From: Geobacter sp.
GTDB taxonomy: Bacteria > Desulfobacterota > Desulfuromonadia > Geobacterales > Geobacteraceae
Reading direction: 5' to 3'
DNA length: 64,000 bases
NCBI GenBank assembly: GCA_003574885.1
Contig: PJFC01000002.1
Span: forward strand, 62,001 to 126,000
Shown here piece by piece: positions 18,407 to 28,478 of this stretch (positions are counted from its first letter, which is position 1; the number at the start of each line of letters is the position of its first letter). The position numbers and the translations under genes were made by a program. A model generated the notes under the pieces. That model was not told the DNA's origin. It worked only from the letters and a program-made list of their open reading frames with translations, and made no database searches.

Positions 18407-19284
18407 TGTTTTCCCTGGAACCGGACATGCCGATGGCGGAAGAGGATTTCCGTCTTATCCGCGATGTCATATACGCCCATTGCGGGCTTTTCTTCGACCA
18501 CGATTCCAAGTACCTTCTTGAGAAGCGGTTGGCCAGGCGCCTTGCGCTCCATCAGTTGGGCGGGTACAAGGATTACTACCACTTCCTCAAGTATAACCGG
18601 AAGAAGGACCAGGAGTTGTCCGATATCATGGACGTCCTGACGACCAACGAAACCTATTTCTTCCGGGAAATGTTCCAGCTCAAGGCTTTTACCGATGAGA
18701 TTCTGCCTGAATTGAAGAAAGCGAAGGAGAAACGGGGGGACCGCTCCCTTCGGATATGGAGTGCCGGTTGCTCCAGTGGCGAAGAGCCTTACACCATCGC
18801 TATGCTCCTCCTTGAAATGGGGGCTTGCAAGGACTGGCGCGTCGAGATCATCGGTACCGATATATGTCACAAGGTTCTCCAGCAGGCGCGCAAGGCGGTC
18901 TATGGCCGCTCTTCCTTCCGGACTACCGACGAGCAGTATATCAGACGTTTTTTTGTGGAGCAGGATGCCTCGTATCGTGTTGCGGACGAGGTCAAGGAGC
19001 TGGTGACTATCAGCCACCTGAACCTGTTTGATCAGAACAGGATGGCACTGCTCGGCAAAATGGACGTTATATTCTGTCGCAACGTCATCATCTACTTTGA
19101 CCAGATCGCCAAAAAGCGGGTTATTGAATCTTTCCACAAGTCACTGGATGATGGTGGATTCCTCCTGCTCGGTCATTCCGAGTCTCTGATGAATATATCC
19201 ACCGCCTTTTCCCTTCGGCACCTCCAGAATGACATGGTGTACCAGAAGCCGGCAGCTGGCAGCGGAGGATTCATATGCCCGTGA
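18406..19284 (+). CDS. cheR: Chemoreceptor methyltransferase CheR
   Basis: SAM-dependent glutamate O-methyltransferase that methylates chemoreceptors. 292 residues with an N-terminal helical domain and the catalytic domain: [18 protein letters not shown] (SAM binding), IIGTDI, and [11 protein letters not shown] functional CheR implies that a methylatable receptor exists elsewhere, since no receptor gene lies in this operon. It overlaps cheB by 10 nt. Confidence 0.95.
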   Translation: MFSLEPDMPMAEEDFRLIRDVIYAHCGLFFDHDSKYLLEKRLARRLALHQLGGYKDYYHFLKYNRKKDQELSDIMDVLTTNETYFFREMFQLKAFTDEILPELKKAKEKRGDRSLRIWSAGCSSGEEPYTIAMLLLEMGACKDWRVEIIGTDICHKVLQQARKAVYGRSSFRTTDEQYIRRFFVEQDASYRVADEVKELVTISHLNLFDQNRMALLGKMDVIFCRNVIIYFDQIAKKRVIESFHKSLDDGGFLLLGHSESLMNISTAFSLRHLQNDMVYQKPAAGSGGFICP

Positions 19285-20366
19285 TCAAGGTTGTGGTTGT
19301 CGATGATTCCGCGTATAACCGCCGTGCCATAACGAAGATGCTTGAGGGAATGGACAATGTTCAGGTCGTCGGGTATGCCGCTGATGGTGAAGAGGGGATG
19401 CGGCGCATCCTTGATCTGCGGCCGGATCTCGTGACCCTTGATCTGGAAATGCCGAAGATGGACGGCTTTACCTTGCTGCGCATCATCATGAATACGCGTC
19501 CCACGCCGGTAATCGTCATCAGTTCACGGAGCGAGGATGAGCGGGTGTTCAAGGCGCTGGAACTGGGCGCCGTTGATTTCATAGCGAAACCAACGACCGT
19601 CATTTCGGATCAACTCCTCAAAATACAGGAAGACCTGCAGGAGAAGGTCTGTAACGTCTTCAACCTTAATATGGCGGGAGTCAAGCGTCGAGGAGTGACC
19701 GATGTCACATCGGAAGTCCCTCCCCGTAAGAAAAAGAAAACTGCCCTTCCTCCGTCGGCGCGGTTGGGTCAGCCGAACATGGACGTGATCGCCATTGGTG
19801 CATCCACGGGAGGGCCACCGGCCCTGCAGAATATTCTCTCCGCGTTTTCGACACCCCAGCCTGTGGCAGTCCTCGTTTCCCAGCATATGCCCCCCGGTTT
19901 CACCAAGGCATTTGCCGAGCGGCTGAATCGAGGGTCGGCTCTTGAGATCAAAGAAGCAACCGATGGTGACTTGGTCAGGCCGGGGCGGGTTCTGGTGGCA
20001 CCGGGAGGCCTCAATATGGTTTTTCAGAAGCTTGAAAATGGTGAAGTTGTGACAAGACTGGCCAAGCCTTCGGCAGAGGACCGCTACGTCCCTTCTGTGG
20101 ATGTCATGTTCAATTCACTCGCCGGAATCTACGGGGAACGGGTGCTCGCCGTAGTCCTGACCGGAATGGGGAATGACGGCAGCCGCGGGGTGAGGGCGGT
20201 CAAGGAGGCCGGAGGTCAGGTGCTGGCTGAGTCGGAGGAGTCGTCGGTTGTTTTCGGCATGCCGCGGGAGGCCATCGCCACGGGAGTAGTGGACGGGGTA
20301 GCCCCGCTTGATCGGATGGCGCGGGAAATCATGTTCAGGTGTGGGCTCATGCCCGGCTTAGATTGA
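19275..20366 (+). CDS. cheB: Chemoreceptor methylesterase CheB
   Basis: 363 residues: N-terminal receiver domain with phospho-acceptor D56 ([10 protein letters not shown]) and C-terminal methylesterase domain with catalytic S177 (IGASTGGPP), H204 (SQHMPPGFT) and D301 (GMGNDGSRG). It removes methyl groups from, and deamidates, receptors when phosphorylated by CheA. The start is within cheR, with GGAGG 6 nt upstream. Confidence 0.96.
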   Translation: MPVIKVVVVDDSAYNRRAITKMLEGMDNVQVVGYAADGEEGMRRILDLRPDLVTLDLEMPKMDGFTLLRIIMNTRPTPVIVISSRSEDERVFKALELGAVDFIAKPTTVISDQLLKIQEDLQEKVCNVFNLNMAGVKRRGVTDVTSEVPPRKKKKTALPPSARLGQPNMDVIAIGASTGGPPALQNILSAFSTPQPVAVLVSQHMPPGFTKAFAERLNRGSALEIKEATDGDLVRPGRVLVAPGGLNMVFQKLENGEVVTRLAKPSAEDRYVPSVDVMFNSLAGIYGERVLAVVLTGMGNDGSRGVRAVKEAGGQVLAESEESSVVFGMPREAIATGVVDGVAPLDRMAREIMFRCGLMPGLD

Positions 20367-20390
20367 CAAACCTACAGACAGGGGTGACGT

Positions 20391-21215
20391 ATGGCGACAG
20401 AAGATGACAAAGGACTTCACAGCAAGGCTGAGGAGTTTCTGCAGGCCTTCAAAAAAGGTGCGGAGTTCACCAGTGAGCTGATGCGCGAGAACGAACGTCT
20501 CCGCTACCGCGTCCTGCAGTTGGAAGAGTCAAGCCGGGCTACGGAAGGGCGTTCAGAAGCGTCGGAGGAAAGCCGCCGCCTGGAGGCACGAATTGCCGAA
20601 CTGGAACGGGAAAAGGAAGAGATTCTCGGGCGGATACAGGAAGTGGAGGAAGAAAATCAGGACTTCGCCACCCGCTATGTGGAGATAGAGCAGGAGAACA
20701 ATAACCTGGCCAACCTCTACATAGCCAGCTATCAGCTCCACTCCACCCTTGATTTCAGGGAAGTGCTGCAGATCATCACCGAGATCATCATTAACCTGAT
20801 CGGGGCGGAAGAATTCGCCATCATGCTCCTCGATGAAAAGACCAACGAACTGCAGGCGGTTGCAACCGAGGGGATTGACCGTGAAGATGTGCCGTCGGCG
20901 AAGATCGGTCAGGGAGTCATCGGTGGAGTGGCCAAGAGCGGCGAGAGCCATTTCGTCGAGGATGTCGAATCCTACGTGTCGGACCTGTCGTCTCCCATGG
21001 TCTGCATCCCCCTTCAGATAAAGGAGCACGTGATCGGTGTCCTCGTGATCTACAAACTCCTGCAGCAGAAGAGCAAATTCGATCCGGTCGATTATGAACT
21101 CTTCACGCTCCTGGCGGGGCATGCTGCCACGGCTATTTTCAGCTCCCGTCTTTATTCCGATTCAGAGAGGAAGCTGTCGACAATCCAGGGGTTTCTCGAT
21201 CTCCTGACCAGATAG
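20391..21215 (+). CDS. Coiled-coil GAF domain protein
   Basis: 274 residues. About 15-115 form a long charged coiled coil (ELMRENERLRYRVLQLEE through EQENNNLANLY); about 125-262 is a GAF domain (LHSTLDFREVLQIITEI, GIDREDVPSAKIGQGVIGGV). It is cytosolic with no output domain, so it probably acts as a soluble sensor or partner in the Che pathway. The ligand is unknown. Confidence 0.85.
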   Translation: MATEDDKGLHSKAEEFLQAFKKGAEFTSELMRENERLRYRVLQLEESSRATEGRSEASEESRRLEARIAELEREKEEILGRIQEVEEENQDFATRYVEIEQENNNLANLYIASYQLHSTLDFREVLQIITEIIINLIGAEEFAIMLLDEKTNELQAVATEGIDREDVPSAKIGQGVIGGVAKSGESHFVEDVESYVSDLSSPMVCIPLQIKEHVIGVLVIYKLLQQKSKFDPVDYELFTLLAGHAATAIFSSRLYSDSERKLSTIQGFLDLLTR

Positions 21216-21249
21216 TACGCCATTCATATTTAATTGGAGGGGATGACCT

Positions 21250-21627
21250 ATGGCAGAATATAAAGTCTTGATCGTTGAGGATTCACCGACAATGCGGCAG
21301 CTCATATCCTTTGCCCTTAAGCGTTTGCGGGGTATCCAGATATGTGAGGCCAACGACGGGGTGGACGGTCTGAAAAAACTTTCCGTTGAGAAATTCGACC
21401 TGATCTTTACTGACATCAATATGCCGATCATGGATGGCCTCAAGCTGGTCAGCCTTGTCCGCAATGACGCCAGCTACAAGGAGATACCCATCGTGGTCAT
21501 TACCACGGAGGGTGCCCAGGAAGACCGGGAGCGGGCGCTGGCTCTGGGGGCCAACGACTACATCACCAAGCCGATTCAGCCCAACCGGATTCTGGATGTG
21601 GCAAAGACGCTCTTAAAAATTGCCTGA
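21250..21627 (+). CDS. cheY: CheY-like response regulator (third)
   Basis: 125-residue receiver with E10-D11, phospho-acceptor D55 (FTDINMPIMDG), T84-type Thr in VITTEG and Lys in ITKPI. It is very like the first CheY of the operon. GGAGGGG precedes the ATG. It is followed after only ~20 bp by the 27-heme cytochrome gene with no terminator between them. Confidence 0.93.
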   Translation: MAEYKVLIVEDSPTMRQLISFALKRLRGIQICEANDGVDGLKKLSVEKFDLIFTDINMPIMDGLKLVSLVRNDASYKEIPIVVITTEGAQEDRERALALGANDYITKPIQPNRILDVAKTLLKIA

Positions 21628-21648
21628 GTGCGGAAGAGGGAGAACTTT

Positions 21649-23775
21649 GTGAGGCGCCTGCTCATTCTGCTGGTACTGCTCTGCAGTATTCCCGTGTTCA
21701 TCTATGCCAAAGAGTACAAGGTCGTCAGGTTTTCGACCGAAACTGCCGGTACCGTGGAATTCGACCACGACGTCCATCTGGCCAGGCTGGGGAATAGTTG
21801 TACGACCTGCCATAATTCCATCTACAGCGTGGCGAAGAAAAACCCTGCTGTCACCATGGCCGAGATGGAGAAGGGGAAGTCCTGCGGCGTCTGTCACGAC
21901 AAGCGTAAGGCCTTTGCTCTTGCAGACTGCGTGCGCTGTCACCGGGTTAAGGAAGTCCCCATCGAGATACCTGATTTCGGGACGCTGGTCTTCAGTCACA
22001 ACTTCCACCTGGGGATGTACAGTTGTGGCGATTGCCATAACAACCTGTTCAAGGCGGGACCTGACAATCCCCATTCTACCATGGCCCAGATGGAGCGGGG
22101 GGCCTCCTGCGGCGCCTGTCACGATGGCAAGACCGCCTTTACGGTCAAGGAAAACTGCACGAAATGCCACGCCGTCAAGGATATCTCCTTTGCCGCCGAT
22201 GCCCAGTTCAGCCACACCGTGCACCTGGCGATGTATGGTTGCGGCGACTGCCACAGTAAGGTCTTCGTTGCCGGTCCCAACAGCAAGCGCTACACCATGC
22301 AGGAAATGACGAACGGGCGATCATGCGGCGCCTGCCATGACGGCAAGACCGGTTTCTCGGTGCGGGGAGACTGCGGGAAGTGCCATAAAGGGGTGAAAGA
22401 GGTTAGCTTCAAGGCAGCGGATGCTCTCTTCAGTCACAAGTTCCACTTGTCCATCTACCGCTGCGCGGACTGCCACAGCGGCATCTTTGTCGGTGGTGCC
22501 GGCTCTAAACGGTACACCATGGCCGACATGGAAAAGTCCCGGTCCTGCGGTGCCTGCCACGACAGCAACATCGCCTTTTCCGTGGCGGGGAGTTGCAACA
22601 AGTGTCATACCGCCACCAAGGATATTACCTTTAACATCAAGGATGCGGGTACAGTGACTTTCAGTCACGATTTCCATAAGGGGATGTACGCATGTGACGA
22701 CTGCCACAACAAGGTGTTCCGCACCGGCAGTCAAAGCCGTCGCTATTCCATGTCCGAAATGGCAAAGGGACAGTCGTGCGGTGCCTGCCACGATGGGAAG
22801 ACAGCATTTACCGTCGCGGGGAACTGCGGTAAGTGCCATCCGGTCAAAGACATCACCTTTATCGACGATGCCAGCTTCAGTCACACCAAGCATCTTGAAA
22901 TGTACACGTGCTATGACTGCCACAACAAGCTGTTCAAGGCGGGGCCGGATAACACGCGCCATACCATGGGAGAAATGGAAAAAGGTATGTCGTGCGGGGC
23001 CTGCCACGACGGGAATACCGGATTCTCCGTCAAGGGTGACTGTAATAAATGCCACAAGACCACCATCGAGGTGACCTACAAAGTCCCGGAAACCGGGGTG
23101 ACCGTCTTTAGTCACAAGTTCCATACGGGTATGTACAAATGCACCGATTGCCATAATGGAATTTTTACTACCGGAAAGGCGGCGAAGCGCTATAAGATGG
23201 CCGACATGGAGCAGGGAAGGTCCTGCGGCGCCTGTCATGACGGGAAAATGGCCTTTACTGCCAAGGAAAACTGTACCAAATGCCACCCTGTAAAGGAGAT
23301 CATGTTCAAGGCGTCTGGTGCACGTTTCAGCCACAAATTCCACATCGAGGCATATAAATGCAGCGACTGCCATGACAAGATCTTCAGCCCGGGACTGTCG
23401 CCACGCAGGGCAACCATGCCGGATATGGAGAAGGGAAGGTCATGCGGCGCCTGTCATGACGGAAAAACGGCATTTACCGCCAGTGAAAACTGCGAAAAGT
23501 GCCATCCGGTGACAAAAGCTATACGCTACGAAATACCCGGAACGGTTGGCAATGCCCTCTTCAGTCATAAGGTCCACCTGGGGAGGGGATACACCTGTGC
23601 CGACTGCCACAAGAAACTCATCCCGACGGGTGTAGCGCGACGCCCGGTAACCATGAAGGCGATGGAGGATGGGAAATCGTGCGGCTCCTGTCACGGCTTC
23701 AGCATGGCTTTCAGCGTCAAGGATCAAAATAGTTGCGATCGTTGCCATCAACGGCGGTTCGTACCTGAGAAATAA
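21649..23775 (+). CDS. 27-heme c7-repeat cytochrome c, nanowire type
   Basis: Exported multiheme cytochrome of 708 residues. After a signal peptide (RRLLILLVLLCSIPVFIYA) it has nine consecutive ~75-residue repeats, each with three CXXCH motifs, 27 in all. A typical repeat reads FSHxxH, CxDCH, TMxxMExG, CGACHDGKTAF, CxKCH. This is the cytochrome c7 triheme architecture of the long chain-like 'nanowire' cytochromes known from Geobacter; extra His residues before each CXXCH can supply distal ligands, and the conserved Met before CGACH could ligate one heme per repeat. GTG at 21649 is preferred as the start because GAGGGAG lies 6 nt upstream; GTG at 21628 is possible. It sits at the end of the Che operon and is probably cotranscribed. 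A periplasmic electron-storage or wire role is inferred. Confidence 0.95.
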   Translation: MRRLLILLVLLCSIPVFIYAKEYKVVRFSTETAGTVEFDHDVHLARLGNSCTTCHNSIYSVAKKNPAVTMAEMEKGKSCGVCHDKRKAFALADCVRCHRVKEVPIEIPDFGTLVFSHNFHLGMYSCGDCHNNLFKAGPDNPHSTMAQMERGASCGACHDGKTAFTVKENCTKCHAVKDISFAADAQFSHTVHLAMYGCGDCHSKVFVAGPNSKRYTMQEMTNGRSCGACHDGKTGFSVRGDCGKCHKGVKEVSFKAADALFSHKFHLSIYRCADCHSGIFVGGAGSKRYTMADMEKSRSCGACHDSNIAFSVAGSCNKCHTATKDITFNIKDAGTVTFSHDFHKGMYACDDCHNKVFRTGSQSRRYSMSEMAKGQSCGACHDGKTAFTVAGNCGKCHPVKDITFIDDASFSHTKHLEMYTCYDCHNKLFKAGPDNTRHTMGEMEKGMSCGACHDGNTGFSVKGDCNKCHKTTIEVTYKVPETGVTVFSHKFHTGMYKCTDCHNGIFTTGKAAKRYKMADMEQGRSCGACHDGKMAFTAKENCTKCHPVKEIMFKASGARFSHKFHIEAYKCSDCHDKIFSPGLSPRRATMPDMEKGRSCGACHDGKTAFTASENCEKCHPVTKAIRYEIPGTVGNALFSHKVHLGRGYTCADCHKKLIPTGVARRPVTMKAMEDGKSCGSCHGFSMAFSVKDQNSCDRCHQRRFVPEK

Positions 23776-23807
23776 AGGGTTGGGAAACAGGACGTAATTT
23801 CGGAACC

Positions 23808-23829
23808 AGGGCGGCCCTCAGGCCGCCCT
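23808..23829 (+). terminator. Hairpin after the 27-heme cytochrome
   Basis: Perfect 9-bp stem AGGGCGGCC / GGCCGCCCT with loop CTCA, 33 bp after the stop codon and before leuS. No T-run follows, so it may be a weak terminator or an mRNA 3'-end stabiliser. Confidence 0.5.
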
Positions 23830-23853
23830 GCTGATTTATCGGGAGGGTACAGC

Positions 23854-26328
23854 GTGGAAGAAAAGTATGTTCCAAAAAATGTCGAAGAAAAGTGGCAACG
23901 GCACTGGGAGGTCTGCAAAAGTTTCAAGGCGACTGAAGACAGGGAAAAGCAGAAGTATTACCTGCTGGAGATGTTCCCCTATCCCTCTGGCCGCATCCAT
24001 ATGGGGCATGTGCGCAACTACTCCATTGGTGACGTGGTTGCCCGCTTCAAGCGGATGAAGGGGTTCAATGTCCTCCACCCCATGGGGTGGGATGCTTTCG
24101 GCATGCCTGCTGAAAATGCCGCTATCCAGAACAAGAGCCACCCCGCAACCTGGACTCACGAGAACATAGCGTATATGCGTGGCCAGCTGAAGAAAATGGG
24201 GCTCTCCTACGACTGGGACCGGGAACTGGCCACCTGTGACCTGGAATATTACGCGTGGGAACAGCGTATTTTCCTCCAGATGTTTGAGCGGGGGCTGGCA
24301 TACAAAAAGACGTCGTTCGTCAACTGGTGCCCGAAGTGCGAGACCGTCCTTGCCAACGAGCAGGTAGAGGATGGGGGATGCTGGCGTTGCGATAGCACTG
24401 TCCAGCAGAAGGAGCTGGAGCAGTGGTTCTTCCGGATCACCGACTATGCCGAGGAACTGCTTGAGTACACCGATAAGCTTCCCGGCTGGCCGGAACGGGT
24501 ACTGGTCATGCAGCGCAACTGGATCGGCAAGAGCTACGGCTGCGAGATCGATTTTCCTCTTGAAGGTAAGGCCGGGAACGTCAGGGTCTATACCACCCGG
24601 CAGGATACTATCTACGGTGCCACTTTCATGTCCCTGGCCCCCGAGCACCCCATGGCCCTGGAGCTTACCACTCCTGAACGCCGTGTCGAGGTTGCGGCAT
24701 TTGTCGACAAGGTAAAAAAGACCGACAAGGTGCGGCGGACCGCCGATGACCTGGAGAAGGAGGGTGTTTTCACCGGTTCCTACTGTATCAACCCCCTTAC
24801 CAAAGCAAAGATGCCCATCTATCTCGCCAACTTCGTCCTTGTGGAGTATGGCACCGGTGCGGTTATGGCGGTGCCGACTCACGACCAGCGCGATTTCGAG
24901 TTTGCCAAAAAGTATGAACTGCCGCTTCGGGTCGTAATCCAGCCTGACGGGGAGGCACTTGATCCTGCCACCATGACGTGTGCCTACACCGAGGTGGGTA
25001 CCATGGTCAATTCCGGTCCCTTTGATGGAATGCGCAGCGACGAAGCGAGGGAAAAGATAGCTGAACACCTGGACCGGGAAGGGATCGGCACGAAGACCGT
25101 CAATTTCCGCCTGAGGGATTGGGGCATATCCCGCCAGCGCTACTGGGGTAATCCCATTCCCGTTATCTACTGTGAAAGCTGTGGTGTTGTTCCCGTGCCG
25201 GAGAAGGACCTGCCGGTTGTCCTTCCCATGGATGTCGCGTTCACCGGGGAAGGGGGAAGTCCCCTGGCGAAGATCGACTCGTTTGCCAACGTAGACTGTC
25301 CACTCTGTGGCAAGCCGGCTCGACGCGAAACCGACACCATGGACACCTTCGTCCAGTCATCCTGGTATTTCCTCCGCTACTGCTGTTCCGATTTCACTGA
25401 CGGACCTATCGACAAGTCCCGCGCCCAGTACTGGATGTCCGTCGATCAGTATATAGGCGGGATCGAGCATGCAGTGCTCCATCTGCTCTATGCACGTTTC
25501 TTCACCAAGGTCCTGCGTGACCTGGGCTACGTTGATGTAGATGAACCGTTTACCAATCTTCTCACCCAGGGGATGGTTATCAAGGATGGCTCCAAGATGA
25601 GCAAGTCCAAGGGAAATGTGGTCGATCCCAATGCACTCATCGACAGGTACGGTGCCGATACGGCCCGGCTCTTTTCGCTCTTCGCCGCGCCGCCGGAAAA
25701 GGACCTGGACTGGAGCGACCAGGGGGTGGATGGGAGCTACCGGTTCATCAACCGTGTCTGGAAGCTCGTTGCCGAGGCGCTTCCCTTTATCAAAAACAGC
25801 GGTGCCATGGATCCGTCAACACTCTCCGATGATGCCCGAACTCTACGCCGAACGATTCATAAGACCATCCGGAAGGTGACGGAAGACCTGGATGAGCGGT
25901 TCCACTTCAATACCGCCATTGCTGCCGTCATGGAGCTGGTGAATGCCATCTATGCATTCGAACCGAAGAACTCGCCGGAGAATGCCGCCGTTCTGCGGGA
26001 AGGGGTGGAGAGCGTGGTTCTTCTCCTTTCTCCCTTTGTGCCCCACGTTACGGAGGAGCTCTGGGAAGCAATCGGCCACCAGGGAGGGGTAGAGGCGACC
26101 GGTTGGCCAACCTGGGACGAGGCAGCTACCGTGGACGAGGAACTTCTCATTGTCATACAGGTAAACGGCAAGCTTCGCGGCAAGGTTACGGTCCCTGCCG
26201 GTGCCGCAGAGGATGCGGTCAAGGAGGCCGCCTTTGCCGACGAAAGGGTGAAATCGTGGCTCGACGGGAAGCAGGTCCGCAAAGCGATATATGTTCCCGG
26301 CAAGCTTCTCAATATCGTGGTAGGGTGA
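23854..26328 (+). CDS. leuS: Leucyl-tRNA synthetase
   Basis: Class I synthetase charging tRNA-Leu, 824 residues, bacterial type. The HIGH-type motif is HMGH within [14 protein letters not shown]; the zinc/editing segments CPKCE...CWRC and CESCG...CPLCG are present, as is the CP1 editing domain with the [11 protein letters not shown] signature. KMSKS is exact (SKMSKSKGN near residue 582). The start is GTG at 23854 with GGGAGGG upstream. It leads the leuS-lptE-holA group. Confidence 0.97.
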   Translation: MEEKYVPKNVEEKWQRHWEVCKSFKATEDREKQKYYLLEMFPYPSGRIHMGHVRNYSIGDVVARFKRMKGFNVLHPMGWDAFGMPAENAAIQNKSHPATWTHENIAYMRGQLKKMGLSYDWDRELATCDLEYYAWEQRIFLQMFERGLAYKKTSFVNWCPKCETVLANEQVEDGGCWRCDSTVQQKELEQWFFRITDYAEELLEYTDKLPGWPERVLVMQRNWIGKSYGCEIDFPLEGKAGNVRVYTTRQDTIYGATFMSLAPEHPMALELTTPERRVEVAAFVDKVKKTDKVRRTADDLEKEGVFTGSYCINPLTKAKMPIYLANFVLVEYGTGAVMAVPTHDQRDFEFAKKYELPLRVVIQPDGEALDPATMTCAYTEVGTMVNSGPFDGMRSDEAREKIAEHLDREGIGTKTVNFRLRDWGISRQRYWGNPIPVIYCESCGVVPVPEKDLPVVLPMDVAFTGEGGSPLAKIDSFANVDCPLCGKPARRETDTMDTFVQSSWYFLRYCCSDFTDGPIDKSRAQYWMSVDQYIGGIEHAVLHLLYARFFTKVLRDLGYVDVDEPFTNLLTQGMVIKDGSKMSKSKGNVVDPNALIDRYGADTARLFSLFAAPPEKDLDWSDQGVDGSYRFINRVWKLVAEALPFIKNSGAMDPSTLSDDARTLRRTIHKTIRKVTEDLDERFHFNTAIAAVMELVNAIYAFEPKNSPENAAVLREGVESVVLLLSPFVPHVTEELWEAIGHQGGVEATGWPTWDEAATVDEELLIVIQVNGKLRGKVTVPAGAAEDAVKEAAFADERVKSWLDGKQVRKAIYVPGKLLNIVVG

Positions 26329-26403
26329 AGACGGCCCCGGCAGTTTATACGGCGGTGGGTGCGTGAGTCAAGGCGTCTCCCGGGGCGCCTTTCAGAGGTT
26401 TTC

Positions 26404-26922
26404 ATGGTTCGTTACATCATGTGTTTTCTGCTGTTAACCGGCTGTCTGCTTGTTTCCGGTTGTGGCTACCAGTTGGCTAACCGGCCGGGGGGGGCATCCC
26501 CCCTCACGGGGAGGACCGTTGCCATACAGCTTTTTGCCAACAAGGTTTACCGCCCACATCTGGAGGCTGTCCTGACCCGGCAGATGGTGAATGAGTTTGC
26601 CCTGCGAAGCGGTGGCTCTGTCGTCTCCGAGGAAAAGGCCGAATTGCTGATTGAAGGTGCGGTGACCGGATACACGGTGGCCCAGATTGCCTATTCGGCA
26701 ACGGATGTATCCATGCAGAAACGGTTGACTTTGACTGCCGAGTCAACGCTCAAGGACCGTAAAAGCCAGAAGATCCTCTGGAAAGGGACACTTTCTCTCT
26801 TTCAGGATTACCCGTCAGTTGCGGATCTGGCCTTACAGCAGAATGCCCAGGATGCCGCCCTGGATGAAGTGTGCCGGCGTCTTGCCGAAGGCTTTTACGA
26901 CAGGATGAGTGCTGCGTTTTAG
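26404..26922 (+). CDS. lptE: LPS-assembly lipoprotein LptE
   Basis: 172-residue outer-membrane lipoprotein that plugs the LptD translocon for lipopolysaccharide export. A signal peptide ends in the lipobox LVSGC with the lipidated Cys at 20, directly followed by GYQLA, the family hallmark. The leuS-lptE-holA order is the same as in many proteobacteria. ATG at 26404 has AGAGG upstream; the open frame to 26359 lacks lipoprotein features. Confidence 0.88.
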   Translation: MVRYIMCFLLLTGCLLVSGCGYQLANRPGGASPLTGRTVAIQLFANKVYRPHLEAVLTRQMVNEFALRSGGSVVSEEKAELLIEGAVTGYTVAQIAYSATDVSMQKRLTLTAESTLKDRKSQKILWKGTLSLFQDYPSVADLALQQNAQDAALDEVCRRLAEGFYDRMSAAF

Positions 26923-26940
26923 GCAGTTTTACGAGGAGTA

Positions 26941-27984
26941 GTGACCAGGCTGATGAAACCGGATGAGTTTGCCAAGGCTCTTGAGAAGGGGGCGATCGAC
27001 CCCCTGTACTACCTGTACGGAGATGAGCCGTTTCTCGTGGAGCGGGCGGTGAAGCGTCTGCTGGAGCGGGTGGTCGATCCAGGATTCCGTGATTTCAATC
27101 TTACGGTCCTCTACGGTAATGAGTGCAAGGGGGGGGAAATTGTTGAGAACGCCCAGACTCTTCCCATGTTTGCCGAGTGGCGGGTGGTGCTGGTCAAGCG
27201 TGCCCAGGACATCCCTGCTGCGGCCCAGGAAATACTGACCGGCTACGTGCAGAATCCCTCTCCGTCCACCTGTCTCATCCTTCAGGGTGAGAAAATTGAC
27301 CAGCGCAAGAAACTTTCCGTCGAGCTGAAGAAGCACGGGACGCTCGTGGAGTTCAAGCGCCCCTACGAAAATCAGCTGTCCCCGTTTGTCCGCGAGGAGG
27401 CTGTGCAGCACGGCAAGAAGATCGAGCCTGCTGCCGCGGAATTCCTTGTCTACCTGACCGGGACGAACCTCCAGGAACTCTCCATGCAGCTGGACAAGGT
27501 AGCCACCTATATCGGCGACCGTCCGACCATAACGCTTGCCGATGTGAAGGCGGTGGTATCCGATACGCGGGTTGACAGCGTGTTCGAACTGGCCGATGCA
27601 CTGGGGAGGAAAAACCTTGAGCGGGCTTTGCGTAATCTGAACACGATCCTGCGGGACGGCGAAGAACCCATACGCCTGCTGGGGATGATCAGCAGGCATT
27701 TCCGCCAACTCTGGAAAGTGCTGGAGCTCATTGACCGAAAAACACCTCAGCAGGAGGTCGGTCGGCAGGTGGGAATCAACCCTTACTTTCTCACGGGGAT
27801 CATGGAGCAGGCGCGGAACTTTTCACGGGACGAACTGCGGGATATTTTCGGATTGCTTCTGGAGACTGACCTGGCGTTAAAATCGAGCGGCGGCAAGCCG
27901 GCCCTCCTGATGGAGCGCGTGGTGCTGCAGGTATGTCTGCCGCACGGTGTTCCGAAGCGGGAGACACGCAGGGCGGGAAGATGA
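26941..27984 (+). CDS. holA: DNA polymerase III delta subunit
   Basis: Clamp-loader delta subunit (347 residues), which opens the beta clamp. Typical motifs are YYLYGDEPFLVERAV near the N-terminus, VLVKRAQDIP, LDKVATYIGDR and the C-terminal helical domain with RLLGMISRHFRQL. The start is probably GTG at 26941, behind GAGGAG; an ATG at 26953 is the alternative. A bidirectional terminator lies at its stop codon. Confidence 0.93.
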   Translation: MTRLMKPDEFAKALEKGAIDPLYYLYGDEPFLVERAVKRLLERVVDPGFRDFNLTVLYGNECKGGEIVENAQTLPMFAEWRVVLVKRAQDIPAAAQEILTGYVQNPSPSTCLILQGEKIDQRKKLSVELKKHGTLVEFKRPYENQLSPFVREEAVQHGKKIEPAAAEFLVYLTGTNLQELSMQLDKVATYIGDRPTITLADVKAVVSDTRVDSVFELADALGRKNLERALRNLNTILRDGEEPIRLLGMISRHFRQLWKVLELIDRKTPQQEVGRQVGINPYFLTGIMEQARNFSRDELRDIFGLLLETDLALKSSGGKPALLMERVVLQVCLPHGVPKRETRRAGR

Positions 27985-28013
27985 AAAAAGGCCTCCGGAA
28001 AGAGGCCTTTTTT
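27984..28013. terminator. Bidirectional intrinsic terminator, holA/rpsT
   Basis: A run of A, stem GGCCTC / GAGGCC extended by A:T pairs to 12 bp, loop CGGAAA, then a run of T. T-runs on both strands serve the convergent holA and rpsT genes. Confidence 0.85.
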
Positions 28014-28043
28014 TATGGTGGTAAACGACTGACTGTTAGATGA

Positions 28044-28307
28044 TCAGCCGATTGTGTTGACAAGCTTGGTGAGACGTGAAACATTGCGGGAAGCTGTGTT
28101 TCGCTGGATAACACCTTTGGTGACAGCCGAATCGATTACCGGAATTGCGGCGACCAGGGCTTCCTTGGCAGCAGCAGCGTCCTTCAGTTCAGCGGCTTCA
28201 CGTACGCGTTTAATGAAAGTCCGCAGAGTGGAACGGACATGCTTGTTCCGGTCTGTTTTCTTCTCGGTTTGCTTGTTTCTTTTGATGGCCGACTTGTGGT
28301 TTGCCAA
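28044..28307 (-). CDS. rpsT: 30S ribosomal protein S20
   Basis: 87-residue basic S20 protein that binds 16S rRNA early in 30S assembly. The N-terminus [12 protein letters not shown] is diagnostic. It starts with TTG at 28307, behind GGAGG at 6 nt; an UUG start is also used by E. coli rpsT, where it matters for autoregulation, so the rare start here may have the same purpose (inference). Confidence 0.96.
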   Translation of the reverse strand: MANHKSAIKRNKQTEKKTDRNKHVRSTLRTFIKRVREAAELKDAAAAKEALVAAIPVIDSAVTKGVIQRNTASRNVSRLTKLVNTIG

Positions 28308-28359
28308 ACTGCACCTCCGTTGCTATGTCGTCATTGGTTAAGGTTTTTGAGAAAGGAAA

Positions 28360-28388
28360 TTTATAGCATCTTGCCGGTGTGCTGTCAA
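28360..28388 (-). promoter_or_regulatory. rpsT promoter
   Basis: On the minus strand: perfect -35 TTGACA (28388-28383), 17-bp spacer and -10 TATAAA (28365-28360), about 55 bp before the rpsT start. Among the best sigma-70 matches in the window. Confidence 0.75.
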
Positions 28389-28410
28389 GGTAAAATCATT
28401 GGGAAAGAGT

Positions 28411-28438
28411 AAAAAAAGGGCGGACCAAAGGTCCGCCC
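28411..28438 (-). terminator. Terminator of the porin-cytochrome operon
   Basis: Stem GGGCGGACC / GGTCCGCCC with a 3-nt loop, followed on the minus strand by seven T. It lies about 40 bp after the stop of the MtrB-like gene, after a short motif ending in CAACGAAGGA (plus strand) that recurs behind the octaheme gene. Confidence 0.85.
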
Positions 28439-28478
28439 ACATTACATCCAACGAAGGAAATGGTTGCTACGCCAGTTC

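Noticed and set aside
21649-23775. Regular direct repeats that could suggest a CRISPR array
   Set aside because: They encode nine triheme protein repeats in one open frame; period about 225 bp with no spacer structure.
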